From positions 1,302,001 through 1,366,000 of the forward strand of contig NZ_AP027364.1 of assembly GCF_030295975.1 (NCBI RefSeq): DNA of 64,000 nt, written 5' to 3'. Made by a program: the position numbers and the translations under genes. Source of the stretch: Thalassotalea atypica (GTDB taxonomy: Bacteria > Pseudomonadota > Gammaproteobacteria > Enterobacterales > Alteromonadaceae). Positions within the stretch are counted from its first letter, which is position 1. Each line of letters begins with the position of its first letter. Positions 18,945 to 29,101 of this stretch are shown here, piece by piece. The notes under the pieces were generated by a model, which did not search any database, was not told the origin of the DNA, and saw only the letters and a program-made list of their open reading frames with translations.

Positions 18945-20600
18945 TTATTTTAAACCTAAGACTTGCTTACCTTGGTCAAAAACAATATCCACCGGAATGC
19001 TAGCTGCTTCAAGTTTTGCCAAACTACTTGCCAGGTCATCTTTGATGATGCCTTTTTCATTCACAAGATTTTCAACGCCTTGGTAATCGCCGTTTCCTTG
19101 TAGAGTCAAGATAAGCTCTGACAGTGAATCAATAGCTGCGGTCATCTTTTCGATATCTACACGGTAAAGACCTTGCTCGTTACGGCTAAAAGCGCCTTGC
19201 TCTTGAAAGTAATTAAAGCGAACCATGTTGGCTTTACCATGAGCTGAGCTTGCGCCAAAACGTACTGAGCGGAATATTCCAGCCATAAAAGTAGTGTAAT
19301 AATCTTCTAACTTTCCTTCAGTGATAGCGCCTTTGGCTAGCAGTTGCTTCACCATGTACAAGCCTAGTACATCGGCCTTGCCTTCTTCCAATGCTGATGC
19401 ATGTTCTTTCAATGCTTGGCGAACGGTACCTTTATCATTAATAGTGTTTTTGATACCTAAACCATGAGCGACTTCGTGGAACATAGTATTAGCAAAAAAT
19501 CCTGTAAAGGTTACGTTTTTACGTTGCTCTGGCACAATAAGCGTTTCAGCGATTGGTAGCATGATCGCATCAAACTTTGCACGCATGGCATTTTTAAGCT
19601 GTAAACGACGAGTCCCTTTTTCCAGCTGTACTTGCTCATCATTTGGCAAGTTGATCGCGATAGTTTTACTACCCGCATTTGAGTGGCCCGCATAATAAAC
19701 CACGTCATATGCGTTTAAGTCAGCGTCAGAGCCAGGAGTTTCTTGCTTGTATTGCTTTTTAACGGGTAACTCACGTTGAAGTTCAGGTAAAAATGCGGCG
19801 TATTTAGCTAACTTTTCGCTCCAAGACATATCTTTGATTAATACATAAGATTCAAATGCTGCGCGGTAGCCGTATAATTGGTCTTCATACGTCTCTATTG
19901 GACCTATAACAACGTCAATAGGATTATTCTTCATGTCCATCCATGCAAAGTCAGACGCTTGATAATCGTCTGTTTTAAGCGCTTTTGCACGCATGTTTAG
20001 GTAATTAGCAAATTCTTTGTCTTCTGCAAACTTAGCTGCCTGTTCAAGAATAGCGGCAGCGCGATTCACTTCATCGCTGTACTCTTCAGAGTATGCAATA
20101 GTTGAAAGCTTGCCCTGTTCGTCGCGTCTTACGATTGAATAGAGACCTGTTTTGTCATTGAAGTCTTGCTGTTCAAATTCTGCTTTTGTCATGTCGGTTG
20201 GGTACATTTGTGCGCCGTGGCTTTTTTCTTTAAAGCCACTAAGGAATACTTTGTCTCCATCTAAACGATCCCAAGGACCATAGTTAATATCCGCAAAGGC
20301 TCTTACTTTAGGATCTGCAATATTTGCGAGAAAAGCTTCTTTGTCTAACCCGAATGCTTGCTTCCAAAACAAATCATCCATAATTTTAGACGCATCAATC
20401 AGCAAGCTAACCATTTGTTTTTGATTGCTGGTCAGGTGGCTTAAATCAGCGCTGAGCGTAACTGTTTTGTATATATCGAGTCTATCTTGGTAATTTTCGA
20501 CAAGTTTAGAAGATGGTGTCGCTGGGGCTGTTTTTTCGCCGCAAGCTGTTAAAGCGCCAGTTGCTAATAATACAACTGCTGCAATTTTTGTTAGTTTCAT
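18945..20600 (-). CDS. Lipoprotein zinc peptidase related to dipeptidyl-peptidase III (M49-like)
   Basis: This 551-aa lipoprotein has lipobox LTAC (C20). The zinc site is FHEVAHGLG (H375, E376, H379), and a third ligand comes from ALEEGKADVLG (about E405-D410). This HExxH + EExxAD layout is seen in bacterial homologues of M49 dipeptidyl-peptidase III, many of them mislabelled in databases. Classical eukaryotic DPP III has HExxGH with an extra residue; here the spacing is plain HEVAH. It is probably an envelope exopeptidase in peptide scavenging. It is transcribed alone with a good terminator. Confidence 0.83.
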   Translation of the reverse strand: MKLTKIAAVVLLATGALTACGEKTAPATPSSKLVENYQDRLDIYKTVTLSADLSHLTSNQKQMVSLLIDASKIMDDLFWKQAFGLDKEAFLANIADPKVRAFADINYGPWDRLDGDKVFLSGFKEKSHGAQMYPTDMTKAEFEQQDFNDKTGLYSIVRRDEQGKLSTIAYSEEYSDEVNRAAAILEQAAKFAEDKEFANYLNMRAKALKTDDYQASDFAWMDMKNNPIDVVIGPIETYEDQLYGYRAAFESYVLIKDMSWSEKLAKYAAFLPELQRELPVKKQYKQETPGSDADLNAYDVVYYAGHSNAGSKTIAINLPNDEQVQLEKGTRRLQLKNAMRAKFDAIMLPIAETLIVPEQRKNVTFTGFFANTMFHEVAHGLGIKNTINDKGTVRQALKEHASALEEGKADVLGLYMVKQLLAKGAITEGKLEDYYTTFMAGIFRSVRFGASSAHGKANMVRFNYFQEQGAFSRNEQGLYRVDIEKMTAAIDSLSELILTLQGNGDYQGVENLVNEKGIIKDDLASSLAKLEAASIPVDIVFDQGKQVLGLK

Positions 20601-20680
20601 AGCTGTTCTCTTTTAATTTGACGGCTAGAGCGTAGAAAAAAAGAAGCTAAAGTTCAAGAGCGAGTTATTGATCGGAAATA

Positions 20681-20707
20681 AAAAAACCGGCATAAAGCCG
20701 GTTTTTT
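20681..20707 (-). terminator. Rho-independent terminator of rpsT
   Basis: Stem AAAAAACCGGC/GCCGGTTTTTT with a 5-nt loop; T-runs on both strands, positioned 16 bp past the rpsT stop on the minus strand. Confidence 0.92.
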
Positions 20708-20722
20708 AAAAGTTTTACAAAA

Positions 20723-20983
20723 TTAAAGTGCTTTAATAGCTGCGTTTAAACGACTTTTGCTACGAGCTGCTTTATTTTTGTGGATAAGACCTTTACTTGC
20801 GTAACGATCTAAAATTGGTGTAGCTGCCGCTAATTCGTTAGTTGCAGTTTCTTTGTCACCGGCTTCAATTGCAGCGATTACTTTTTTTACTAAAGTGCGC
20901 ATCATTGAACGACGACTTGCATTATGTTGACGGCGCTTTTCAGATTGTACTGCGCGCTTCTTAGCTTGCTTTGAGTTAGCCAA
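20723..20983 (-). CDS. rpsT: 30S ribosomal protein S20
   Basis: This 86-aa basic protein has the S20 signature [20 protein letters not shown] and the helical body [19 protein letters not shown]. The C-terminal [20 protein letters not shown] is also typical. It binds 16S rRNA early in 30S assembly. It is divergent from murJ, the usual arrangement in gammaproteobacteria, and is monocistronic. Confidence 0.98.
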   Translation of the reverse strand: MANSKQAKKRAVQSEKRRQHNASRRSMMRTLVKKVIAAIEAGDKETATNELAAATPILDRYASKGLIHKNKAARSKSRLNAAIKAL

Positions 20984-21232
20984 GGTGAACTCCTAAAAAA
21001 TGATAAAATATAGCCTAAATTTAAGGCGACGAAATATGCCTTTTTTTGGCGTAGTTGTCAAATGTTTTAACTATTAATTTTAAATAAAGGCGGATTATTA
21101 TAAGAGACTTTGTGGAGAAAGTAGAACATTATCTTAACTTTCGTTCATATAGAAATGATATCTGCTTGTTTCCATTAGGGAGTTGCCTCCATAATAGCTT
21201 ATTAGAGCTATTTAGCATGTTCGGAACTTCAA

Positions 21233-22825
21233 TTGAGTAAAAAATTAATTAAATCTGGCGTTATTGTCAGTTTTATGACCCTTATCTCGCGCGTCTTAGG
21301 TTTAGTCAGAGATGTTGTTATTGCCAATGTTATGGGCACAGGTTTAGCCGCCGATGTTTTCTTATTTGCCAACAAAATTCCAAATTTTTTACGCCGATTA
21401 TTTGCCGAAGGGGCCTTTGCACAAGCTTTTGTTCCCGTGTTGAGTGAGTACCAAGCAGAAGATGAAAAAAATGGCACAAATGAAACAAAAAAATTAATTG
21501 CTCAAGTATCGGGCACCTTGGGCGTTATTATTTCACTGGTCACCATAGTTGGTATGATCGGCTCACCCATTATTGTAATGCTCTTTGGTTTTGGTTGGTT
21601 TGTTGAGTGGTTTAATGATGGTGAGCAGGCAAACAAATTCGAATTGGCGTCATCTTTACTTAAAATTACTTTCCCTTACTTGTGGTTTGTTAGTTTAACG
21701 GCTCTTTCTGGCGCTATTCTAAACACTATGGGTAAGTTTGCTGTTGCAGCATTCACCCCCGTATTACTGAATGTCTGTATTATTACTTCTGCGATCTTTT
21801 TATCTCCTCATCTTGAAAACCCTGCCTACGCTTTGGCCTGGGGGGTCTTTTTAGGGGGGCTGACTCAATTTATTTTTCAAATTCCTTTTTTGTACCGCGC
21901 TGGTGTATTAGTGAAACCGCAATGGGCTTGGCAGACTAAAGGTGTTAACAAAATTAAAAAATTGATTGTGCCTGCCTTATTTGGGGTTTCCGTGACACAA
22001 ATAAATTTATTGTTGGACACCTTGATTGCGAGCTTTCTAATTACCGGCTCTATAAGCTGGCTTTATTATGCAGATAGGTTGCTGGAATTTCCGTTAGGTC
22101 TATTCGGGATTGGTATTGCAACGGTTATACTGCCTAGCTTAGCTGGCTTACACGCAAAGAAGAATAATAATGAATTTGGCGCAACGCTTGATTGGGGCAT
22201 TAAAGTAGTCTGTTTTATGGGGATTCCTGCTTTGGCCGGCTTAATGGTTTTGGCTCAACCCATTATCATGGTGCTCTTCATGCGTGGTGAATTTAGCCAA
22301 ACAGACGTAATGCAAGTGTCATTCGCCCTTTATGCGTATCTGTCAGGCTTAGTCAGTTTCATGTTCATTAAAATACTAGCGCCTGGTTATTACGCGAGAC
22401 AAGATACAAAAACACCAGTAAAAATTGGAATTAAAGCAATGGTTGCCAATATGGCCTTCAATCTAATGTTAGCGCCATTTTGGGGATATGTAGGGCTAGC
22501 ATTAGCGACAACACTTTCCGCCACATTAAATGCTTATTGGTTATATCAGGGCCTAAAAAGTGACGGCGTATATCATTTAAGTGCAGGTGCCAAATGGTTT
22601 ATTGCAAAATTGGTGTTGTCAGCGTTGGTGATGACCATGCTTATTTATCAATTGAGCCCGTCATTTGAGCACTGGCTCAGCTTGAGCTTGCTAGAACAAT
22701 CCCGAAATCTTGTGTTTTGTATTAGTGCAGGCGTCGTTTGTTATGTTGTTTGTATTATTTTACTTGGTATTCGAACCAATGACTTTAAGGTGTCTAAAGT
22801 CGACTCAATTAGACCTGAGCAATGA
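21233..22825 (+). CDS. murJ: Lipid II flippase MurJ
   Basis: This 530-aa polytopic inner-membrane protein of the MOP/MVF superfamily flips lipid II to the periplasmic face for peptidoglycan synthesis. The N-terminus SGVIVSFMTLISRVLGLVRD and the following FFAN/RLFAEGAFAQAFVPV-type blocks are diagnostic. About 14 hydrophobic helices are visible. The start is TTG at 21233; the resulting MSKKLIKSG matches family N-termini, and no in-frame ATG lies before the conserved region. The ribosome site is weak. It heads the murJ-ribF-ileS-lspA-fkpB-ispH block. Confidence 0.95.
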   Translation: MSKKLIKSGVIVSFMTLISRVLGLVRDVVIANVMGTGLAADVFLFANKIPNFLRRLFAEGAFAQAFVPVLSEYQAEDEKNGTNETKKLIAQVSGTLGVIISLVTIVGMIGSPIIVMLFGFGWFVEWFNDGEQANKFELASSLLKITFPYLWFVSLTALSGAILNTMGKFAVAAFTPVLLNVCIITSAIFLSPHLENPAYALAWGVFLGGLTQFIFQIPFLYRAGVLVKPQWAWQTKGVNKIKKLIVPALFGVSVTQINLLLDTLIASFLITGSISWLYYADRLLEFPLGLFGIGIATVILPSLAGLHAKKNNNEFGATLDWGIKVVCFMGIPALAGLMVLAQPIIMVLFMRGEFSQTDVMQVSFALYAYLSGLVSFMFIKILAPGYYARQDTKTPVKIGIKAMVANMAFNLMLAPFWGYVGLALATTLSATLNAYWLYQGLKSDGVYHLSAGAKWFIAKLVLSALVMTMLIYQLSPSFEHWLSLSLLEQSRNLVFCISAGVVCYVVCIILLGIRTNDFKVSKVDSIRPEQ

Positions 22826-22974
22826 GTTGCTTAGAAATAATCGATGAATATCACTAAAGTATGCTGATTCTTGCCCCAGAGTGATATATAATTCGCCGGT
22901 TTTTTTAATCTGTGTTGTTTAGCGATATGGTAATTATTAATGCTAAATAATGGTTTTGTAGGGCTATTGCTTAA

Positions 22975-23904
22975 ATGCAGTTGATACGCGGTATCCACAA
23001 TATTCAAACGGCAGACCATGGTTGTGTTTTAACCATTGGTAATTTTGATGGTGTTCATCTGGGGCACCGTCGAGTGATCAATGCGTTAGTGGAAAAGGCC
23101 AAGCAACTAAATTGCAGTCCAGCGGTAATGGTTTTTGAACCTCAACCGCAAGAATTATTTTCTCCTGATACTGCTCCAGCAAGACTTACGCGCTTGCGTG
23201 ACAAATATGCATTGTTAGAACAACTCGGCGTTGAGAAATTAATTTGTATTAACTTTAATCGAAAATTTGCAAGTCTTACAGCTGAACACTTTATTGAAGA
23301 CTTATTAGTTTCTAAGCTTGGCATACAACATCTGATAATTGGCGATGACTTTAAATTTGGTCAGCATCGTCGAGGCGACTTTGAGATGCTTTGCCAAGCA
23401 GGCCAGCAATATAATTTTGGTGTCTCTGATACACAAAGCTTTAAATTGGCCGATTGCAGAATCAGCAGTACCGAAATACGTCAGGCGTTAGAATTAGATA
23501 AACTTAATGACGCTAAAAAAATGTTAGGGCGACCATATTCGATAATTGGTCGAGTTTTTCACGGTGATAAACGTGGCCGCACCATAGGCTTCCCAACCGC
23601 TAACATTAAATTAAAGCGTAGAGTGTCGCCCGTAGCGGGCGTTTACGCGGTTAAAGTAAAAACTAATGCAGCACAATATTCAGGTGTCGCCAACATAGGC
23701 TCTAGACCGACAGTAGCTGGTATCAGGCAACAACTTGAAGTGCATATATTTGACTTTAATGAAGATCTCTACGGTCAAATAATCGAAGTTATTTTGCTTA
23801 AAAAACTCCGAAAAGAAATGAAATTTGAAAGTGTTGAACAATTAACAGCACAAATCGATATTGATAGCCAGCAGGCCAAACAGTATATAGAATCTATAGC
23901 TTAA
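22975..23904 (+). CDS. ribF: Bifunctional riboflavin kinase/FAD synthetase
   Basis: This 309-aa enzyme converts riboflavin to FMN and then FAD. The N-terminal nucleotidyltransferase domain carries TIGNFDGVHLGHRRVI (about 21-36) and the later RISSTEIRQALE. The C-terminal riboflavin kinase domain starts near residue 185 with GRPYSIIGRVFHGDKRGRTIG and includes FPTANI and GVYAVKV. A TATAAT box at 22887-22892 is a candidate -10 for the ribF-ileS-lspA transcript. It stands 68 nt before ileS, the standard neighbour. Confidence 0.96.
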   Translation: MQLIRGIHNIQTADHGCVLTIGNFDGVHLGHRRVINALVEKAKQLNCSPAVMVFEPQPQELFSPDTAPARLTRLRDKYALLEQLGVEKLICINFNRKFASLTAEHFIEDLLVSKLGIQHLIIGDDFKFGQHRRGDFEMLCQAGQQYNFGVSDTQSFKLADCRISSTEIRQALELDKLNDAKKMLGRPYSIIGRVFHGDKRGRTIGFPTANIKLKRRVSPVAGVYAVKVKTNAAQYSGVANIGSRPTVAGIRQQLEVHIFDFNEDLYGQIIEVILLKKLRKEMKFESVEQLTAQIDIDSQQAKQYIESIA

Positions 23905-23971
23905 CGGCAGAATGTTATTTTTCGCACCTAATATGTGCAAAACAAGTGAACGTAAACGGATAATAAAATAG

Positions 23972-26809
23972 ATGAGTGATTACAAACATACCCTGAATTT
24001 GCCAGCTACATCGTTTCCGATGAAAGGAAACATGGCGAATCGTGAACCACAAATGTTAAAAGATTGGGCGAGTAAAGACTTATACGGTCAAATTCGCGCC
24101 AGTAAAAAGGGTAAAAAATCATTTATTTTGCATGATGGTCCTCCATATGCAAACGGCAATATTCACCTTGGTCATGCGGTTAACAAGATCTTAAAAGATA
24201 TTATTGTTAAATCGAAAACATTGTCAGATTTCAATGCGCCATATGTCCCAGGTTGGGATTGTCATGGTTTACCGATTGAGTTGATGGTTGAAAAGAAAGT
24301 AGGTAAGCCTGGACATAAAGTTTCAGCTGCTGATTTTCGGAAAAAATGTCGTGAATACGCGGTAAAACAAGTGAACGGGCAACGAGAAGACTTTAAACGC
24401 TTAGGTGTTTTTGCTGACTGGGAAAAGCCGTACTTAACGATGGATTTCGATACTGAAGCGAACATTATCCGCGCTTTAGGTAAAATCGCTGAAAATGGTC
24501 ACCTGCAGCAAGGCTTCAAACCTGTACATTGGTGTACTGATTGTGGTTCAGCACTTGCTGAAGCTGAAGTTGAGTACAAAGATAAACAGTCGCCTGCAAT
24601 TGACGTGACATTTACCGCGTTAGATAACAGTGTGGCAGATAAATTTTCTCACCCAGAAGATCATGCAGGCGAAGGTGATATTTCTGTTGTTATTTGGACT
24701 ACTACTCCGTGGACGCTGCCTGCGAACCGTGCGATTTCAGTGCATCCAGAAGTCGAGTACACATTAGTACAATGTGAAAAAGACGGTAAGAAGTTCAGAT
24801 TAATTCTTGCTTCTGATCTGGTTCAGTCATGTGTTGATCGCTTTGATGTTGAAAAATACCATGCGTTAGGTTTTTGTAAAGGTGCTGACTTAGACTTAGT
24901 TCAAGTGAAACATCCGTTTTACGATTTCTCTGTACCAATCATTTGTGGTGAACACGTTACGACCGACTCTGGTACAGGGTGTGTTCACACTGCACCGGGT
25001 CACGGTGTCGACGATTTTGTTGTAGGTAAACAATACGATTTAGAAGTTGCAAACCCTGTTGGTGCTAATGGCGTTTATTTAGAAGATACAGAGCTTTTCG
25101 CTGGACAACATGTCTTTAAAGCGAACACAAGTGTAGTAGAAACGTTGAAAGAACATGGCGCGTTACTGCATCATCATGCCTACGAACATAGCTACCCGCA
25201 TTGTTGGAGACACAAAACGCCTATTATTTTCCGTGCAACCCCTCAGTGGTTTATTAGCATGGACAAGAAAGACTTGCGTCAGGCCTCTTTAAACGAAATC
25301 AAAAACACGCAGTGGATCCCTGACTGGGGACAAAGCCGTATTGAGTCTATGGTTGAAGGTCGTCCGGACTGGTGTATTTCACGTCAACGTACGTGGGGTG
25401 TTCCGATCGCTTTGTTTATTCACAAAGATACTGGTGCATTGCACCCAAGAAGCATTGAATTAATTGAAGAAGTCGCCTTAAAAGTTGAAAAGCAAGGCAT
25501 TCAAGCATGGTTTGATCTTGAAGCACAAGAGCTGATTGGCGACGACGCGCAGGATTTTGTAAAAGTACCGGATACACTGGATGTTTGGTTTGATTCCGGT
25601 ACAACTCACTCATCAGTTGTAGCAGCTCGCGAAGAGTTTGATGATATTGCTGACTTGTACTTAGAAGGTAGTGACCAACACCGTGGCTGGTTCATGTCTT
25701 CAATGATGTCTTCTGTTGCGATGAACGGTAAAGCGCCTTATCGTCAAGTATTGACACATGGCTTTACAGTCGATGTTAACGGTCACAAAATGTCTAAATC
25801 ATTAGGCAATGTGATCACGCCGTCTGAAATTACTAATAAGCTTGGCGCTGATATTTTACGTTTGTGGGTCGCTTCGGTAAATTACACCCAAGAAATAACT
25901 GTCTCAGATGAAATATTTAATCGTCAAGCCGATGCATATCGTCGTATTCGTAACACGTCGCGCTTCTTACTTGCAAACATTAATGGTTTTGAACCAGAAA
26001 GCCACAGTGTTGCCTTAGATGATATGGTTGCGCTTGATCGTTGGGTTGTAGGCCGCGCAGCGCAACTGCAAGAAGAAATTGTTGCCGCGTATGAAGAATA
26101 TGAATTCCACCAAGTGGTTCATAAGTTAATGAACTTCTGTACAACGGAGCTAGGTGGGTTCTACTTAGATATCATTAAAGACAGACAATATACGGCTAAA
26201 GAAGACGGTATCGCTCGTCGTTCATGTCAAACGGCAATGTACTTAATTGCAGAAGCCATGACTCGTTGGATGGCGCCGATTCTGTCATTTACTGCCCAAG
26301 AAATCTGGCAAGCATTGCCTGAACTAAATAGTGAAAAGCGTGGTGAATTTGTGTTCACTGATGTGTGGTTTAAAGGATTAGTGAGCTTACCCGCTGATGA
26401 AGTGCTCAATAATGAGTATTGGAGCCAAATTTTATTAGTGCGTGCTGAAGTGAACAAAGCATTAGAAAATGCACGTAAAGAAAAGATTGTTGGTAAAGCG
26501 CTTGAAGCAGAAGTGACATTGTATGTGTCTGGTGATTTAGCTGAATCGGTTCAACAACTAGGTGAAGAGCTTCGTTTCGTTCTAATTACCTCAGGAGCTA
26601 CTGTCTCTGTAGTAAATGAAATGCCAGCAGATGCAATAAAGACAGAGTTAGAGCAACTAACTTTAACAGTATCAGCATCGACGGGAACTAAGTGCGAGCG
26701 TTGTTGGCATTACACTGACGATGTAGGTCATGATGAAGCACATGCTGACTTATGTGTTCGTTGTGTCACCAATGTTGATGGCGATGGTGAACAACGTCAA
26801 TTCGCATAG
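23972..26809 (+). CDS. ileS: Isoleucine--tRNA ligase
   Basis: This 945-aa class I aminoacyl-tRNA synthetase shows the HIGH-type motif in [16 protein letters not shown] (about residues 57-72) and the KMSKSLGN loop. The CP1 editing domain contains [14 protein letters not shown]. The C-terminal zinc domain has [12 protein letters not shown] and LCVRCV. Length matches bacterial IleS. It charges tRNA-Ile and edits Val. It lies in the conserved ribF-ileS-lspA order. Confidence 0.98.
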   Translation: MSDYKHTLNLPATSFPMKGNMANREPQMLKDWASKDLYGQIRASKKGKKSFILHDGPPYANGNIHLGHAVNKILKDIIVKSKTLSDFNAPYVPGWDCHGLPIELMVEKKVGKPGHKVSAADFRKKCREYAVKQVNGQREDFKRLGVFADWEKPYLTMDFDTEANIIRALGKIAENGHLQQGFKPVHWCTDCGSALAEAEVEYKDKQSPAIDVTFTALDNSVADKFSHPEDHAGEGDISVVIWTTTPWTLPANRAISVHPEVEYTLVQCEKDGKKFRLILASDLVQSCVDRFDVEKYHALGFCKGADLDLVQVKHPFYDFSVPIICGEHVTTDSGTGCVHTAPGHGVDDFVVGKQYDLEVANPVGANGVYLEDTELFAGQHVFKANTSVVETLKEHGALLHHHAYEHSYPHCWRHKTPIIFRATPQWFISMDKKDLRQASLNEIKNTQWIPDWGQSRIESMVEGRPDWCISRQRTWGVPIALFIHKDTGALHPRSIELIEEVALKVEKQGIQAWFDLEAQELIGDDAQDFVKVPDTLDVWFDSGTTHSSVVAAREEFDDIADLYLEGSDQHRGWFMSSMMSSVAMNGKAPYRQVLTHGFTVDVNGHKMSKSLGNVITPSEITNKLGADILRLWVASVNYTQEITVSDEIFNRQADAYRRIRNTSRFLLANINGFEPESHSVALDDMVALDRWVVGRAAQLQEEIVAAYEEYEFHQVVHKLMNFCTTELGGFYLDIIKDRQYTAKEDGIARRSCQTAMYLIAEAMTRWMAPILSFTAQEIWQALPELNSEKRGEFVFTDVWFKGLVSLPADEVLNNEYWSQILLVRAEVNKALENARKEKIVGKALEAEVTLYVSGDLAESVQQLGEELRFVLITSGATVSVVNEMPADAIKTELEQLTLTVSASTGTKCERCWHYTDDVGHDEAHADLCVRCVTNVDGDGEQRQFA

Positions 26810-26842
26810 TCTTACTGAAACTTATGCTAAATAGTTAATGGG

Positions 26843-26869
26843 GCCGCTACTTTGATAGCGGCTTCTATT
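26843..26869 (+). terminator. Hairpin in the ileS-lspA gap (weak terminator)
   Basis: Stem GCCGCTA/TAGCGGC with a 6-nt loop, followed by TTCTATT instead of a clean T-run; may attenuate rather than end transcription into lspA. Confidence 0.5.
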
Positions 26870-26924
26870 ATCTAGCTTTGACACAGTTATCTCAGATTTA
26901 ATTGATTGGAAGTTAAAAAGTTAT

Positions 26925-27437
26925 ATGAAGAATTATTTTCAACATTCCGGCTTAACGTGGCTGTGGTTAACGGTTTTATTGTTGATTCTTGATCAAGTGA
27001 CAAAACAGTATGTGGCAATGAACCTTGGGCTTTATGAACGAATCCCTGTCACTGACTTTTTCAATATCACCTACGCTCAAAATCCCGGCGCGGCCTTTAG
27101 CTTTTTAGCGGATCAAACGGGTTGGCAACGTTGGTTTTTTACCGCAATGGCTACCGTTGCTAGCATTATTTTTGTTGTTTGGCTCGCAAGAACTCCGAAA
27201 GAAAACAAAATATTATCCATCGCATTTGCGCTACTGTTAAGTGGTGCGTTAGGTAACTTAATTGACCGTGTATTGTTTGGTTATGTTATCGACTTTTTAG
27301 ATTTTTATTATGACACTTATCATTGGCCAGCGTTCAATATTGCGGATTCCGCAATTTTTGTAGGGGCTGCGTTAATGGTTGTTGATTCTTTTAAAAAAGA
27401 CGAAGAAAAAGTAAACAAAATTCAAGATAAGGTTTAA
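26925..27437 (+). CDS. lspA: Lipoprotein signal peptidase (signal peptidase II)
   Basis: This 170-aa inner-membrane aspartyl peptidase cleaves prolipoproteins at the lipobox cysteine. Four hydrophobic helices are visible. Conserved blocks are TYAQNPGAAFSFL, GALGNLIDRVLFGYVIDFLD and the catalytic FNIADSAIFVG; the two catalytic Asp residues fall in the last two blocks. fkpB follows after 5 nt and ispH soon after, so the three are co-transcribed. Confidence 0.97.
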   Translation: MKNYFQHSGLTWLWLTVLLLILDQVTKQYVAMNLGLYERIPVTDFFNITYAQNPGAAFSFLADQTGWQRWFFTAMATVASIIFVVWLARTPKENKILSIAFALLLSGALGNLIDRVLFGYVIDFLDFYYDTYHWPAFNIADSAIFVGAALMVVDSFKKDEEKVNKIQDKV

Positions 27438-27442
27438 CCTCC

Positions 27443-27880
27443 ATGACGCAAGTAATTAGAAACGATTCACGTATTATTGCTCATATCACCATGAAATTAG
27501 CAGATGGCTCTGCGGCTGATAGTACTAAAGTCCACAATAAACCGTCAGTGATTAATATGGGCGATAAGAGCATTTCTCCTGCTTTTGAAGCGCAAATACT
27601 TGGTATGGCGGCTGGAGATTCTAAGGAATTTACTCTAGCGGCGGTAGATGCCTTTGGTGAGCCAAATCCTGATAATATACACTACGTGGACGCCACTAAG
27701 TTTTCAACAGATGCGCCAGCGCAAGTGGGTAATATTATTACTTTCACTCAGCCAGGAAATATTGAATTACCCGGCATGATCACAGAAGTATCAGGTGGCT
27801 CTGTTACTGTCGATTTTAATCACCCACTTGCAGGCCAAGCGATTACATTTGTTATCGATATCGTTGAAATTCAGAAATAG
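27443..27880 (+). CDS. fkpB: FKBP-type peptidyl-prolyl cis-trans isomerase FkpB (SlpA)
   Basis: This 145-aa cytoplasmic FKBP of the SlyD-like/SlpA class, with inserted-in-flap architecture, is a proline isomerase and chaperone. Visible blocks are ADSTKVHNKPSVINMGDKSI, GMAAGDSKEFTL, DAFGEPNPDNIHYVD in the flap insertion and VDFNHPLAGQAITFVIDIV at the C-terminus. It sits between lspA and ispH as in E. coli. Confidence 0.95.
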   Translation: MTQVIRNDSRIIAHITMKLADGSAADSTKVHNKPSVINMGDKSISPAFEAQILGMAAGDSKEFTLAAVDAFGEPNPDNIHYVDATKFSTDAPAQVGNIITFTQPGNIELPGMITEVSGGSVTVDFNHPLAGQAITFVIDIVEIQK

Positions 27881-27889
27881 GACGTAAAA

Positions 27890-28819
27890 ATGGAAATTAT
27901 TTTAGCCAATCCTCGGGGTTTCTGTGCTGGCGTTGATCGCGCCATCAGTATTGTTGATAGGGCATTAGATTTATTTGAAGCGCCTATTTATGTTCGACAT
28001 GAAGTAGTTCATAACAAATTTGTTGTGAACGGCTTAAAAGATCGTGGTGCTGTTTTTGTAGACGAACTAAATGAAGTGCCGGATGACAGCACGGTAATTT
28101 TTAGTGCGCACGGCGTATCGAAAGCGGTGAGAAATGAAGCAAAATTAAGAGGCTTAAAGGTTTTTGATGCAACTTGTCCATTAGTGACCAAAGTACATAT
28201 GGAGGTCTCTCGTGCGAGCAGAAAAGGTATCGAATGCGTGCTTATTGGTCATGCCGGCCACCCTGAAGTTGAAGGGACAATGGGGCAGTATGATAGTGAG
28301 CTTGGTGGCATATATCTCGCAGAATCAGCTGAAGATGTTGATAAGTTAGACATCAAGAATCCAGAACAGCTTTATTTTTGTAGTCAAACAACATTGTCGG
28401 TCGATGATACAAGTGATGTAATCAATGCGTTGCAAAAGAGGTTTCCTGCAATACAAGGTCCTCGCAAAGACGATATTTGTTACGCCACTCAAAACAGGCA
28501 AGATGCCGTGAGGTCCATTGCTGAGAAGGTGGAGCTCTTACTCGTAGTTGGTGCTAAAAATAGCTCCAATTCTAATCGTTTGCGTGAGCTAGCGGATAAG
28601 ATGGGCACCAAAGCATTCTTAATTGATACCGCAGACAACATTGATGAAAGTTGGTTGTCTGATGTCAGTAAAGTGGGCGTTACAGCAGGCGCATCAGCTC
28701 CTGAGGTACTTGTTAAACAGGTCATCGAGAAACTTAAAAACCTTGGCGGACATGAAGTTATCGAACATCCTGGACGCGAAGAGAATATTGTATTTGCTGT
28801 TCCGCTTGAATTGAGATAG
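27890..28819 (+). CDS. ispH: 4-hydroxy-3-methylbut-2-enyl diphosphate reductase
   Basis: This 309-aa [4Fe-4S] enzyme makes the last step of the MEP pathway, giving IPP and DMAPP. The three cluster cysteines are in [12 protein letters not shown] (C12), [11 protein letters not shown] and [22 protein letters not shown], which binds the diphosphate, is also present. It is the last gene of the murJ-ispH housekeeping block. No strong terminator follows; the downstream gap holds a set of interleaved inverted repeats before the pilus operon. Confidence 0.98.
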   Translation: MEIILANPRGFCAGVDRAISIVDRALDLFEAPIYVRHEVVHNKFVVNGLKDRGAVFVDELNEVPDDSTVIFSAHGVSKAVRNEAKLRGLKVFDATCPLVTKVHMEVSRASRKGIECVLIGHAGHPEVEGTMGQYDSELGGIYLAESAEDVDKLDIKNPEQLYFCSQTTLSVDDTSDVINALQKRFPAIQGPRKDDICYATQNRQDAVRSIAEKVELLLVVGAKNSSNSNRLRELADKMGTKAFLIDTADNIDESWLSDVSKVGVTAGASAPEVLVKQVIEKLKNLGGHEVIEHPGREENIVFAVPLELR

Positions 28820-28833
28820 TCTTGAATTGACTA

Positions 28834-28917
28834 AAAGTTAAGCAGAAACGGCTCTAAATACACAGTTTCGGATTAATCGCTTAACTTTGGATACAACCGT
28901 GGGTGGTACTGTGTATT
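28834..28917 (+). promoter_or_regulatory. Interleaved inverted repeats before the pilus operon (possible pseudoknot leader)
   Basis: Arm A AAAGTTAAGC (28834-28843) is the perfect complement of 28879-28888. Arm B AATACACAGT (28857-28866), lying inside the A loop, is the perfect complement of 28908-28917, outside it. The two 10-bp helices interleave in the order A-B-A'-B', the topology of an H-type pseudoknot or of mutually exclusive hairpins. Smaller hairpins, GAAAC/GTTTC inside and TGTATT/AATACA at the 3' edge, compete. It lies between ispH and pilV, so an attenuator, an RNA switch or an operator cluster is possible. I recognise no known riboswitch. Confidence 0.45.
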
Positions 28918-29101
28918 AGAAAATACATTACTGCCCATTATATGGATATAGGTATGGGTTAATGAAGTCCACTAAGGTGAGATTTAACACATATGTTGTT
29001 ATAAAGGTATTTATAGTTATTATAAATTACCTCTTTCCCTTATTGTGCCGAAAAACCTATACTTACCGAATAAATTCAAGATTTTATGAGATGTTGGACT
29101 A

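Noticed and set aside
21223-21250. Sigma-E promoter before murJ (GGAACTT)
   Set aside because: The -35-like box overlaps the start codon region and no matching -10 box follows at the right distance.
28834-28980. c-di-GMP riboswitch before the pilus operon
   Set aside because: None of the conserved GEMM-I core segments are present; only generic inverted repeats.
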